This document shows positions 1 through 10,664 of a stretch of 64,000 bases of DNA, in pieces (the first letter of the stretch is position 1; every line of letters starts with the position of its first letter). This DNA is from Symsagittifera roscoffensis (lineage: Eukaryota; Xenacoelomorpha; Acoela; Convolutidae): the NCBI RefSeq assembly GCF_963678635.1, contig NC_087065.1, forward strand, positions 73,729,345 to 73,793,344. The letters are read 5' to 3'. Both the position numbers and the translations under genes were made by a program. The notes beneath the pieces are model-generated. The model had not been told where the DNA came from, did no database searches, and was given only the letters and a program-made list of their open reading frames with translations.

Positions 1-1
1 A

Positions 2-247
2 ACATTAGTCCAAGCAGCAAGTATTCTATACAAAAATTGCAAAATTTTCTCAATATGCTTCGAGGCAGCTATGCTCTTCGACTCAGCTTGCTGTGCGAGA
101 AATTCTGCGGTGCCAAATATTTACGCTTCGCTTATGGATTGCGGGGTAAAAACGAATGAACAGATTCAGTACTTCGTGGCGTTCAGTGATAGCGAATTGA
201 AATTTCCTTTCAATAAAATTTTTGATGTCATATCAGAATATCTGTGA
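2..247 (+). CDS. candidate terminal exon, unknown protein (5' truncated by window)
   Basis: One reading frame stays open from the first bases of the window to a TGA at 245-247, about 81 codons. Its base composition is less AT-rich than the DNA that follows. The predicted peptide is rich in Cys and Phe early on (for example CFEAAMLFDSACCARNSAVP) and ends DVISEYL. No family is recognised and no catalytic motif is visible. Because the window begins here, I cannot see an acceptor site or start codon. The call rests only on open length and coding-like codon choice, so a chance ORF remains possible. Confidence 0.3.
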   Translation, partial: TLVQAASILYKNCKIFSICFEAAMLFDSACCARNSAVPNIYASLMDCGVKTNEQIQYFVAFSDSELKFPFNKIFDVISEYL

Positions 248-665
248 TACTCCCGAGCTAAGGTTGAAGTATTTCCTCCAGGTGGAAACAGCATCAAAAA
301 CTGAATTAGTAGACATCAGTATCTTCAAAAAACAAGCATGCATAAAAATGTCTACTGAAAGTTGTCTTGCCGTTCTTCCTCGTTTTCTTGATGCATAAAG
401 AAAACGAGGAAAAACGAGGAAACGAGGAAGATCTCTAGTAGCTTGGTGAAACAATATAATCTCCTAATCTACTATAATGATTTTCATCTTAATTAAATCT
501 AATTTGATTGAGTTTGTTGCTTCGGAAGCAGTAACTATTTGCAAAAAAAATCTTTCAATTGTTTCCATTCTTTTCATTTGTGTTGAGTGTTTCCATGAAA
601 GTTGACTGTTCTCATTTTAAACTTTTTAAAAAGGTGATATGGTTTTTGTCCTAATTGAAACAACT
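248..665. other. no gene seen; AT-rich spacer
   Basis: Nothing recognisable. A purine-rich run of short AAACGAGGA-type repeats lies at about 380-430. The minus-strand ORF across it is a by-product of that run. Confidence 0.5.
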
Positions 666-2090
666 TTAAATTGTAAGATTTTTAAATTCTTGAAGTAATA
701 CTTCAAGTTCTTGTTTGAAAAAAAAGAGATCTGTTTTAGGTCGACCTTCTAATTTAAACCTATTTATAATTATGCTGCTTTTTATTCCTTGAAGTTGTGT
801 TTTTGAATCTTTTGCAATCGAAAATTCCAGATTCATTGCTGAATCAATTGTTAAATTTGAGTTCTCTTCAATGCTGAAAAATTGTTCGTAACAATTTCTC
901 CCTCTCCGCATTTTCTTGGAACAAACAAAAAACTCAATATGATTTTAGCACAACAAGTCTTTCTATTTTTTGAACACTTAAACTCCTCTACCAGTCGAAG
1001 TGTAACATAGTTTTTTGACTAACACAAACACCATGTGCAGGATCTATAAGAATTTCATTATTTTTTACTGTCACATCTAATATATTTGTTGCAGCCTCGA
1101 AGTACTGACTTCAGCGGTTTTTTGGAAAAAAAAACATCTTTTTAGGTAAAGATTCAATTATAAACCTTTTTTAAAGCCAAGCGTCATTACAAACCTAATT
1201 ATAATTATGCTGTCGTTCATCACTCCAAGTTAATTTTTAAAAGTCTTTTGCAATCAATGAAATTTGAGGTTAATTGCTAAATCAATTGACAATTTTGAGT
1301 TACTTTTCAATGCTAAAAGTTTACTTCATCATAGTTTTTCCCTCTCTGCTTCTTTTGGAAGAAACAATAAAATTGAATATGATTAAATTACAACAAGGCT
1401 TTCATTTTTGAAGTCAAACACCTCCACCAGTCGAAGTATAACATAGTTTGCTAAATAACAGAAATGACAAGTGCAGGTTGTATAAGGTTTTGACTACGTT
1501 TTATTTTCCCATCAAATATGCATTTTTAGCCTTGAAAAACTAACTTCAGCGCTCCTTTGAAAAAAGGACTTTTTAAAGTCAAGCTTCAAGTCTAAACCTC
1601 TTCGTATTACGCTGCCGTTATCTCTCCAAGTTTTTTTTCAAAATTTTTGCATTTAGTGAATAACTAGTTTCATTGCCAAATCAGTTCACATATTTGAGTT
1701 ACTTTTAAATGCTGAAAAGCTTGCTTCATTGCAGCTTTTCCCTCTCTGCATTTTTTTTTTGAAATTATAAGATTTTACCAGTCAAAGTGTAAGATAGTCT
1801 GTTAACTAACACAAACGCCAAGTGAGGGATGTATAAGGTTTTGAATATGTTTTACTGTCCCATCAACTATATTTTTTTCAATTTTTCTAAGAAATCTTGA
1901 AGTTTCACTACTACTAAACTAACATGGTTTGTTGACTACCACTAACACCAGAGGCAAATTGTATCCTTTTTTCTCACTTGTTTTTTGCATGAAATGCTTT
2001 TAACATTATTTTTAGCCTTGAATTACTAATTTTGGCGATGCTTTGAACAAATCAGATGTTCAAAAAAGCGCTAAAAAAGGATACCTTACA
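666..2090. repeat. diverged tandem repeat, unit about 420 bp, 3-4 copies
   Basis: The same series of short motifs recurs: 'ccagtcgaagtgtaacatag', then 'actaacacaaacacca', then 'gtgcaggatctataag'. Copies lie near 990-1050, 1425-1490, 1770-1845 and 1905-1965. Each is preceded by a 'ccctctctgcatttt' block (near 900, 1350, 1740). Copies are heavily diverged, so the array is old. No coding capacity is seen. Confidence 0.65.
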
Positions 2091-2137
2091 GATTGTTGTT
2101 TAAATTTATAAAAGTAATCATATCTTTTTTTTTACAG

Positions 2138-2512
2138 TTGAATATCTTTTTCATTGGGAACAGTACTTTGCGGAATGCAAAAAAAAGTTCTGGATACAAA
2201 TCGATGATTAATTCCTTTCTTTTAAGTTGCCATTTGATTCAAATTGATTGGTTAGGCAATCGTGAAACAAATTTTTTGCTTAGTCCAACCTACGATGGCG
2301 TTGGAGGCCGAGGGATTTGGCATCTAAGATTTATAGTATCAGTTGCGAACAATTATAGTCACGTCTTCGTAAGGTGCGGAAGTTATTACCTAAAGGGATC
2401 CAATCGTCAACAAATCCTACTCTATTATCAGCAGATTGTTGATACACTGAACGGAAATATTGTTGTCCGGCTTGTTCCTTGCTTAGACTATAACGTCGAA
2501 AAAGTTTTATAA
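2138..2512 (+). CDS. candidate terminal exon, SGNH/PC-esterase-like (weak)
   Basis: An acceptor-like polypyrimidine tract ending TTTACAG stops at 2137. An open phase-0 frame follows to TAA at 2510-2512, about 124 codons. The peptide starts LNIFFIGNSTLRN, resembling the 'FxGxSxxRN' block of SGNH/PC-esterase-type acyl transferases and esterases. It later has HVFVRCGSYYL, where such families have a 'xxxxxxGxHYL' block. No histidine dyad is certain. The rest of the gene would lie upstream through the diverged tandem repeat or outside the window. It may instead be an orphan exon or a chance ORF; the family label is a guess. Confidence 0.35.
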   Translation: MNIFFIGNSTLRNAKKSSGYKSMINSFLLSCHLIQIDWLGNRETNFLLSPTYDGVGGRGIWHLRFIVSVANNYSHVFVRCGSYYLKGSNRQQILLYYQQIVDTLNGNIVVRLVPCLDYNVEKVL

Positions 2513-2779
2513 ATGAGCCCGCACATTCTGCTGCCGAGAGGCATTGAGCATTTAGCCAGGCTTTGCCTGAGTCTGTGTGCTGAGTATTTTGGCAATCTTT
2601 ATTTGATTAAATTTATTTGTTAAACAGAATTCAAATTTTTCACAGACCTCTTTTCTTTTTTTGAACTAAGTTAGATAAAGACTTTTTAAGAACTCGTTGT
2701 TGAGTTATACAAACTGGCGCCTTACTCAAAAGTTATGCCTGAGTTTTCATAATAAGTAGCTTTAGGAGACTGGGGAGTC

Positions 2780-4240
2780 AGCTGGGGTTAGGGGTGGAGC
2801 GGTTTTTGGGTTTGGGGAGTGTTACTGTGACGTGGGAGTCGGTTGGGGTGTGCTGTTAGTTGTGGATTCTTACTGTGACAGGGGGTCGGTTGGAGGGCGG
2901 AGGGGATGTTACTGTGACGGAGACGTTGGTAGAGGGAAGCGTGTTTTTGGTTAGGTGAGTTTGGTTTTTTATCCGTTATTTTTTTCCATCCCAAGCCCCA
3001 ATCGAAAGTAAACCTCACCCATAGCCGAATCCCCGTCACAGTAGCGTTATTAGGCCCGGGGAGTTGCTGGGGGCGTGGTGTCGCCGCACCCCCAACCGAC
3101 TTCCACCCCGTCACTGTATAGCCCTCCCCTAACTGACACCCCCAGCCGACTCACCGTCACAGTAGCGTTACTGAAACAGAGAAAAAAGTGGAGGGGAATG
3201 GGGTGTCGTTTTGGTTGGGGGAGGTGCGTAACTTTACCGGGGGTCAGTTGAGGGGGCATTAATTAGAAATGGGACAATGGGCCGTTTGATGGGGGGGGGG
3301 CTGGGGCGTTACTATAGGAGGTCAGTTGGTTGTCACCCCGTCTCTAACCGACTCGAACCCCGTCACAGTATCCTGCTCCCCAACCGAACCCTCCGTAACA
3401 GTAGCGTCACTGAGACCGGGGAGTTGTTGGCGGGGAGGCGGTGGTGTTATCGCGCCGCCCTCCCCAACCGACACCTCCCCGTCATTGTATAGCCATCAAC
3501 TAACTGACCCCACCAGCGGACTCCCCTGTCACAGTAGCGTTACCGAGACAGGCGAGTCGGAGGTGGGGATCGTGATGTCGGTTTGGTTGGGGGAGGAGCG
3601 TAACTGGACCAGGGATCGGTTGGGGCTTCGTGAAGGTAACAACGGGTCGTTTTTTTTGGGGGGGGGGGGGGCGTCAAGGTAACAATGGGTCGTTTTCGGG
3701 GGGGGGGGGGGGGGCGCGTTTTTGTGGTTGTCGCCCCCATCCCCAACCGACTCCAACCCCGTCACAGTATACCCTCCCCCCAACCTACAACACCGTCACA
3801 GTTGCGTTACTGAGACCGGAGAATTGCTGGGGAGGGGACCTGTTGTCTTTCCCCTCCCCCTTTCCAACCGACTCCCACCCCGTCATTCTATAGCCATCGC
3901 TATACTGAACCCCCCAGCCGACGACTCCCCTGTCATAGTAGCGTTACTGAGACAGGGTAGTCGATGGAGGGAAGCGTGAAGTCGGTTTGGTAGGGGAAGT
4001 TGGGTAACCGACTCAAACCCCGTCACATTATACCTCCCTCCAGCCGACACCTCCGTCACAGTAGCGTTACTGAGACAGGGGAGTCGGTCGGTGGAGGAGA
4101 GCGTGATGTCGGTTGGGGGGGGAGGCGTTTGATCGGGGGAGTTTTGTTGTCGGTTTGGGGGTTTCGTGTGGGTGGGATAACTGACAGGAGGTACGTTGGG
4201 GGCGTGTTTGGTTTGGGGGGGGGGGGGGGGGTAATTCTGT
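2780..4240. repeat. GC-rich higher-order tandem block
   Basis: A block of G-rich and C-rich tracts in otherwise AT-rich DNA. The core 'gtcacagtagcgttactgag' occurs seven times (near 3033, 3152, 3389, 3527, 3796, 3930, 4052). It is followed alternately by 'accggggagttg' and 'acaggggagtcgg'. A longer unit 'cgtcattgtatagcc...' recurs near 3110, 3480 and 3880, giving a higher-order period of about 370-400 bp. Runs of 10-15 G occur near 3290, 3658, 3700 and 4217. The many short ORFs on both strands are proline- or glycine-rich by-products. Confidence 0.85.
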
Positions 4241-4289
4241 GTATCAATTTGTTTTGTTATGTTTATGTTGCAGTTTTCCTTCTTCGTCT

Positions 4290-4450
4290 GCACCAACATC
4301 CTGCTCCAAGCACCCAACTCTCCGTTCACCCTCTTCACCTGCTCACAACTACTGCTCAAGTCACCCATCTCTTCGGTCATCCTCTTCACCTGCACGAAAC
4401 TACTCCTCTTCGGTCACCCTCTTCACCTGCACCAAACTTCTGCCCGAGGC
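4290..4450. repeat. minisatellite with 'ccctcttcacctgc' core
   Basis: About four imperfect units of roughly 40 bp contain the core 'tc.cctcttcacctgc' followed by 'acaaactactgc'. It adjoins the GC-rich block. No gene is supported. Confidence 0.75.
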
Positions 4451-4469
4451 ACAGAACAAGAGACGGATC

Positions 4470-4960
4470 AGGAGAGCATTATAGAACAACAGAACAACGT
4501 TGAACAACATTTGAGTGGTTACTGGTTAATTGAACAACATTGAACAACATATGAGTCGTTAATGATAAAAATTACTTAATGACTATTGATTAAGTCTTCA
4601 ACTCGCTTTAAATGTAACTATATTGAATATGCTATCATTAGATTCTTTGATTATTGATTTTTATAATTAATTTTTTCACCAACTTTTTTGAAAGAGTCAG
4701 GAATTCTAACGCCCTCTAATCGATTATAAATGGTTTTCTGCATGATCTATAATCAATTATAATAGATTATAAGAGGTTATATCTCTTGGAAATTATCACG
4801 ATTATTTTCAATTATAATAGATTATAATCTCTTGGAAAATATCACGATTATAATCGATTATAAATCCTTCAAAGACCTTATTTTGGTAATTAGAATCAAT
4901 TTTAATTCTGAAAAAATCATCACAATATTCTGTTATAATCGATTACTTACGCCTAAACTT
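4470..4960. repeat. AT-rich simple and palindromic repeats
   Basis: Short 'gaacaacat' repeats lie at 4487-4550. Several 'ataatcgattataa'-type palindromes lie at about 4715-4945. The palindromes could form cruciforms. No coding evidence. Confidence 0.6.
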
Positions 4961-6590
4961 GGTTGCGGGCACCGAAATTTAACTGTTGTCTGCAAACAAT
5001 TTTAATCTCTCTCACTTTCGTCTATTTTCGTATAATTGCAGTTTTGCAAAATCGTCCAATTTTGTTTTAAGTGGCTCCGTCTAATTTGCTTGTCGTCTAA
5101 TTTCTCAACCCCCGCCAAATATTGATATCCTACCAGACAACGTGGCTCAAGGTAGTGAAAGGACACGAGAACGGGGAAACTTTTTCTAACAGCAATTGAC
5201 TCAAGATAAACTTACAGCCAACCACTCCAATACTGAACGACGAAAACAGGAAACAACGCAACTTCAACATGATAGGCGGCACAACAACAGAGACATATCA
5301 ATTTCAAACCGGATCCTATTGTGTGATAAAAAAATGACTGCCGGGTATTGAAACACAAAAGATCTGGTTTCAATAGGATGCAAAATACATTCGTGTATCT
5401 ACACAACATTTGGAAAACAAAAAATTCAAGAAACAAAATCATAGCAAAAAAATCTAAAGTATTAGGAGAAGAAATTTCAAAAAACTGTCAAAAGTACAGC
5501 AATTTCGTTACACAAATCCAACTTTGGATGCAGAGCTGTATAATAGCTAGGATTCGTTGTTAATTTTACGCAGACCAAACCGGAAAAAAAAAGAAAAAAG
5601 AGGCAAAAAAACTGGACATCGCAAAATTGTATAAAAATTTAAAACCATTCATTGGTTCAAATAACCACTTAGAAAAATTATCTCGAATGTGGCCGCACTG
5701 ATAATTCCTTTTACGCCAAAACCAAACGCAGAAAATGAACGTTTAGACAGTTGGTCAAAACCAGCAAGAAGTTTCTGAAAAAATAGAAGAAGATAACCTG
5801 CTCAAAAACTAGAAATAATTGTAGTTAAATGGGTGATAGACGATAGAACACTTCATTTAATACATTATAGAACGGTTTTCCTAATTATCGCCAAGCACCA
5901 TGCTTTCATCAGCGCAATAAAGAAGGGTGCAAGACAAAAAGGGATTCAATAGCACTTGACACAGTGTATATCTAGATTATTGCCAATCATCTTTAAAAAA
6001 AATAATTTCCGGGGAGCAAAATGGGGTTATGAAGGACAATTTAAAAATCTTTTTAATTGAAAAACCAATAACCCCGCAGCGGGGACGATGATTTTGCTTT
6101 CGTGGCATTCGGAAACTTCTTTCAGTCCTGGAAGTTTTGAATTGCCTTAAATTGTACTAATTAGCCAATCGTTCGATTAGCTCACACGTTCGATTAGGTC
6201 ATATGCTCTCAAAAAAACATCAAAAAGAAAATCCAATAACGATTGCGAAATAAAACGCACAAAAACCAATCTTGCAGTAAGTTCTTTCATTGCAACAGCA
6301 GCACTGCTATGAAGTCAGCCAAAACAAACAAAACGGCCACACGTAGAAATACTCATTGTCTCTTAGCATCAGATTAGAAAAAAATATCTCAAATAAATAC
6401 GAAACAAGAAAAAACATATCTTAATTAGAGGGAAAAGACAGTACATTGAATGTCTACAAGAAACAGGAGAATTTGGTAAACAAAAAAAAAGAAGTAGCAA
6501 AAGCGAGCAAAGCAGACAAATACAGTGAATCTCATTGCAACAGATCAAGAAAGGGCACGTATCTTAAGAGCACATAAATAAAAACAAGAT
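4961..6590. other. A/C-skewed decayed DNA, no intact gene
   Basis: The plus strand is strongly A-rich and T-poor over long stretches, unlike the more balanced flanks. Frames are broken every few dozen codons. Such a skew is common in decayed retroelements, but no reverse transcriptase, integrase or capsid motif could be read. Nothing else is supported. Confidence 0.35.
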
Positions 6591-6591
6591 T

Positions 6592-7108
6592 GCTCGTATC
6601 AGGGCGAAGCCCTGAATGTTCCGACTGCCTTTTAAGTTGAGCAGCAGTAATAACATTAAAGAAATTAAATGAAATAAAACAAAATGAAAATTTTTTTTTC
6701 TAAAATTTAAAGTTTTTTTGAAATCATCCCCCACACGCTATATAAAGTACAAAAGGATAGATTTCGCTCCTTGTAACAAACCAAGTATGGCAATTAAGCT
6801 TCGTTCAACCAATTTGGAACGATTTATAAGACGGATTAAATGTCCGCTTACGCGCTATTAGCGCGAATTATATCGCGCTTTAATTGTCCCAAATTGGTCA
6901 AAATGGCCAAAATGGCAATCTTTTAACCCTCATAACTTTACGACAGGTGAAATATCTTTTCAAATTTAAGCTCAAGACAACAATACCTTTTGAATGATAT
7001 AAAAAAATTCCGTCAAAATGGCTAGTTAAAAAGTCGAAATTTGTCTGAAGAAAAAAAAACCCACCCCGAGCACAAATATTCCGTTACTTTCGTATCGAAA
7101 ACCGGAAC
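6592..7108 (-). mobile_element. Helentron-like (HINE/DINE-type) element, family P
   Basis: Read on the minus strand it starts TGTTCCG and ends with the complementary subterminal AGTCGGAACATT. A hairpin CAGGGCTTCGCCCTG and a tail 'atacgagca..cttg' follow. Internal landmarks shared with the copies at 17.4, 43.7, 44.3, 55.2 and 56.9 kb are a 'gcacaaatattccg' block, a central palindrome 'gcgcgaattatatcgcgc' and 'gccatataaagtacaaa'. No ORF is present. The Helentron-like label is inferred from the paired subterminal inverted repeats plus a 3' hairpin. Confidence 0.65.
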
Positions 7109-9415
7109 AATAAATCCAAAACCAAAGATCAAAAAATAAGTTTTTGTTTGCTAAGGATCTCCATTTTTATGAACTAGTGAAAACTGTGTCTAAAATTCTC
7201 AGATGTGGAAGCCCTATTCAAATTATGGACGCGTAATGAAGTGAACTAATGCGCAGTACAGCAAGAAGACTACCAACAAGAGTACACAAAAATTCGATTG
7301 TTGATAGACTGAGAATCTTATTGACATTATCCTATATTATCATCCCAATTTTCTTAAAACATAAAAATATGCTCCTCCCACAAATTAAGTTTATTCAATC
7401 ATAAATTTTTAGACTGCTACATCCTGGGTAACAAAGACCCTTCGAGAAATATTTTCTATTAGATAAGTAAGATCCACACATTTTGTTTTTTTTTAGTAAA
7501 ATTTTCTTTTCTCGTTTTTTGGCAAAAACCAATATAAATTGAAATCTAAGAAGTCACATGATATAAAATCAAATATTGAGAATTTATCTTTCACCCAGAA
7601 TCGAAAACTTACCAAAAGATTTTCCTCTCTGAGACACCTGCAATTGGACCTGTAGGTCAAATGGTGATCTCCTAGGCAGTAAAAATGTTGGCGTGGTTGG
7701 TGAATCTATTAACTACCCACAAGGAAATTGCCTGAAAACTATTTTTTTTATTAAAGTGCAGAGATTTACACACGCTTTAATTACTCTTCCAACATGACAA
7801 TTGAAGCAAATCAAATTGTTGTCCCAAATATAACTTCAACTTAACACATGGACGCAGGGTAAAAAAAACTGAGAGTATGACGACAAAGTGATCATTCCAA
7901 CGAGGATGAGGTAGAACGCACTGCACGCAGTACAAGTAATACATTCTGGACAAACGGGCATGCTAGATAAACCGGATCTGGTTTCCAAGAATCCATGAGA
8001 AAAATTATCTCAGAGGAGTGCAGAGAAAAAGTGAAAACATTATCAACTGAAAAACCAACTAAGATTGAGAACCGCTGCTATGCTACGGTTCCTATGGTCG
8101 AAACAAATGAGGAAAACAATAGCTTCAAACTTTTGTTCGCTCTATTAGACGAACATCAAGCAACTGATTTAGAAAAGCGAATTATCCAAGTCACAAAAAA
8201 GAAACTAACGTTTTTAAAAATCGGCCCAAAAACACATCATACAAACTAGCATCCGACGTTGCAGATTTGATAAAAATCACTTGGAACCAAACCGCAAGCA
8301 AAAAAAAACTTACACAATTCCAATCGCGTACGAAGACACACCACTAGTAAAGATAGCAATGACTAGTAGAACCAAAAACTTGCCAAGGGATAACTTGAAC
8401 CTAGCAAGTTTAGATCAAGAAAATACTAAAAATCATCACTCAAACCAGAGCAGATTAGCGAAACTCGATAAGATACGAAAAGATGCAAAAAGTTGAGACA
8501 ACAACTGTAAATAAGTTCAGAAGATGAATATTAGGTTTCTGGGAGACGCTAAAACAATAACGACTAAACAAGTACAAAAACTTGAACAAGTAACTCGAAA
8601 AACAATAAAAAACAGCAAGAAAACAAACGGATCTTAGAACGTGCATACTTAAATTTTCAAAGAGTCATCACATACGTCGTGGATAGAAAGCGAAAATATA
8701 CAGGCTAGACAAATCCGAAAAAGAAAAAATGGCTTCGCATTTGTAACGTAAAATTTTTAAAAAATAAGTGGACGCACTTCCGCTAAATCATTGACGAGTC
8801 GCAAGATAACAGTGTAAGCCCAAAACATATACAACAGGAAAGAAAAACATTCCACCAAACTAATAAACTACAACCAAAAAAATTATCCAAAAGCAGGATT
8901 GTGAAAAAAGGAAATCTAGTGAAAGCGATTCAACCGAGTCAGAACCAGACAAACGAAAACCAAAACATGCGTAGCTGTCATGCAAGAGATATAGGGAGAT
9001 GGAGCAAGGACAACAGCGATGTGGCAGACTTGGTCACGCCAGCAGCATCCAAGACACAAATGAGAAAAGCATTGTTGAAAACTTTCTAAGAGCAATTGGA
9101 ACCAGTTCAAAACAACTATTTATTATATACTTTGATATTATCACTGTAAAATATTTATAGCTAACCGCAATCATGATCCATTAGTAAAACTAACGATAAA
9201 CTGTAAATCTGAAATTTTATTCGGCCGAAAGTAAGATAGCGTGACGAACAGACGTTGTACCTTATCCGAAGTGACTATATGAGAAGGCCACCTCGGATCC
9301 TAAATCACGAGGACGAAAGTGCAGGCCAACCAATAGAAAACGACTAAGATGAAGGCGAAGAGAAAACAAAAGCAAAAACAAAGTGAGGGTAATTTAAAAA
9401 AATATGACAATTTTG
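7109..9415. other. A-rich decayed DNA with short open frames
   Basis: The plus strand is A-rich. The longest open stretches, at about 7995-8249, 8281-8496 and 8901-9089, show no recognisable domain. The peptides SDVADLI (near 8250) and SDVADLV (near 9018) recur, which could mark an ancient internal repeat or be coincidence. It may be a decayed transposable element. No gene is called. Confidence 0.3.
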
Positions 9416-9426
9416 AGTGTCATACC

Positions 9427-9816
9427 TAAGGTTGTGCAGTTACTAGAAATTAAAATTCGTTTACTAGTAAGTTACTAGTAAGTTACCACTTTTTTACTAG
9501 TAAGTTACTTTTACTTACTAGTAAGTTTCAAAAACTCAGAATCTGCTTGAAACTACCGAAATTGAAGACTATTCATTTTACACAAACTCAAAATCCGCTA
9601 AAAAATCATTATGATCAATATTATCAAGTGAAGCAGCGTTGCTTTATATGAAAACATGTTTATCTGCTCTTTCGACTGATAATTGAGCCTCATTTTTTTT
9701 TCAAAAATTTCATTTTGGTTCAACTTACTAGTAATAAGCCTTATTTTGCTTACTAGTAAGTTACTATTACTTTTACTAGCAACTTACCTACTAGTAAGTA
9801 AGTCCGCACAACCCTA
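9427..9816. mobile_element. hAT-type MITE, 390 bp
   Basis: Ends are TAAGGTTGTGC and GCACAACCCTA, an 11-bp inverted repeat with one mismatch. They are flanked by a perfect 8-bp direct repeat GTCATACC at 9419-9426 and 9817-9824. An 8-bp duplication with short inverted repeats is the hAT signature. The body is built from many copies of TTACTAGTAAG, itself palindromic. There is no coding capacity, so it is non-autonomous. Confidence 0.88.
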
Positions 9817-9982
9817 GTCATACCTTAAGTTTAAATTTTTGACTGTCAGCGCCCTAAATATTTTGATATGAGCATTTTTTTTTTTTTGCAGTGAGTTATA
9901 AAGTATGTCGATGTACTGAACTCCGTGTCGAAACTGGACTTTGTTACAAATGTAGAAACCTAATTTAAGTTGACCTGTACAG

Positions 9983-10210
9983 TTTATGTTCACGCAGCTA
10001 GCGAACAAAGAAGCTAGCAGAGAAATTGGTAGTTTTGATCAAAAACTGTATTCTTATTATAGTTACGGTTACGTTCAAGATTCATACGTTTTCTTGTTAG
10101 AGCATGATTTCTCACATGTTAACACGCAGAGCTGGCCTTGTACTTTCTTCGCTATTGAGTACGGATCTACAACATGGCACCTAAAACTAACTAAACCAAC
10201 GAAGTATTAA
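9983..10210 (+). CDS. candidate terminal exon, unknown protein
   Basis: An acceptor CTGTACAG ends at 9982. An open frame of about 75 codons runs to TAA at 10208-10210, immediately followed by AATAAA, a plausible poly(A) signal. The composition is more even than the surroundings. The peptide is Tyr-rich (YSYYSYGY) and ends HLKLTKPTKY; it matches no family I know. The first in-frame ATG is at 9986, but the acceptor directly upstream and the preceding in-frame stop favour a spliced exon over an independent small gene. No partner exon was found upstream. Confidence 0.4.
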   Translation, partial: FMFTQLANKEASREIGSFDQKLYSYYSYGYVQDSYVFLLEHDFSHVNTQSWPCTFFAIEYGSTTWHLKLTKPTKY

Positions 10211-10269
10211 TAAATTTAGCACCATGTAACTAATCCCCCTTCGCCATCGTTAAATAGTGGGAAACAGTT

Positions 10270-10664
10270 ATCAAGGTCCATAAAGTCTTTCAAACAAAGC
10301 CTGCATAACAGAGTTTCATGGAGAACAGTCCATCACGAATATACGTGTTCTGTAATGAAAATTTCGCTCAACAAACTCCTCTTTTTTAGCATTTTTGTGG
10401 TTTTTTTTTCTGAAACTAATGCAGTCCATAATCAAGGTCCATAAAGTCTTTCAAACAAAGCATGCATAACAGAGTTTCATGGAGAACAATCCATCACGAA
10501 TATGCGTGTTCTCTAATGAAAATTTCGCTCAACAAACTCCGCTTTTTTAGCTTTTTTGGGGGGGTTTTTTTCTGAAACTAATGCAGTCCATAATCAAGGT
10601 CCATAAAGTTTTTCAAACAAAGCATGCATAACAGAGTTTCATGGAGAACAATCCATCACGAATA
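10270..10664. repeat. 161-bp tandem repeat, three units (third one split)
   Basis: Units start at 10270, 10431 and 10593 with 'atcaaggtccataaagt'. The third is cut at 'cgaata' (10664) by the 10665-12281 element and resumes at 12284 with 'tacgtgttctctaatg', ending near 12323 after an internal deletion. Units 1 and 2 show the uninterrupted site near 10337-10350 and 10498-10510. Confidence 0.93.

Noticed and set aside
2788-4503. Proline- and glycine-rich ORFs across the GC-rich block
   Set aside because: They arise from G and C runs in tandem repeats, occur in several frames at once, and lack any domain.
4715-4945. CRISPR-like array from recurring 'cgattataa' segments
   Set aside because: Spacing is irregular, units are short palindromes, and the DNA is clearly eukaryotic.
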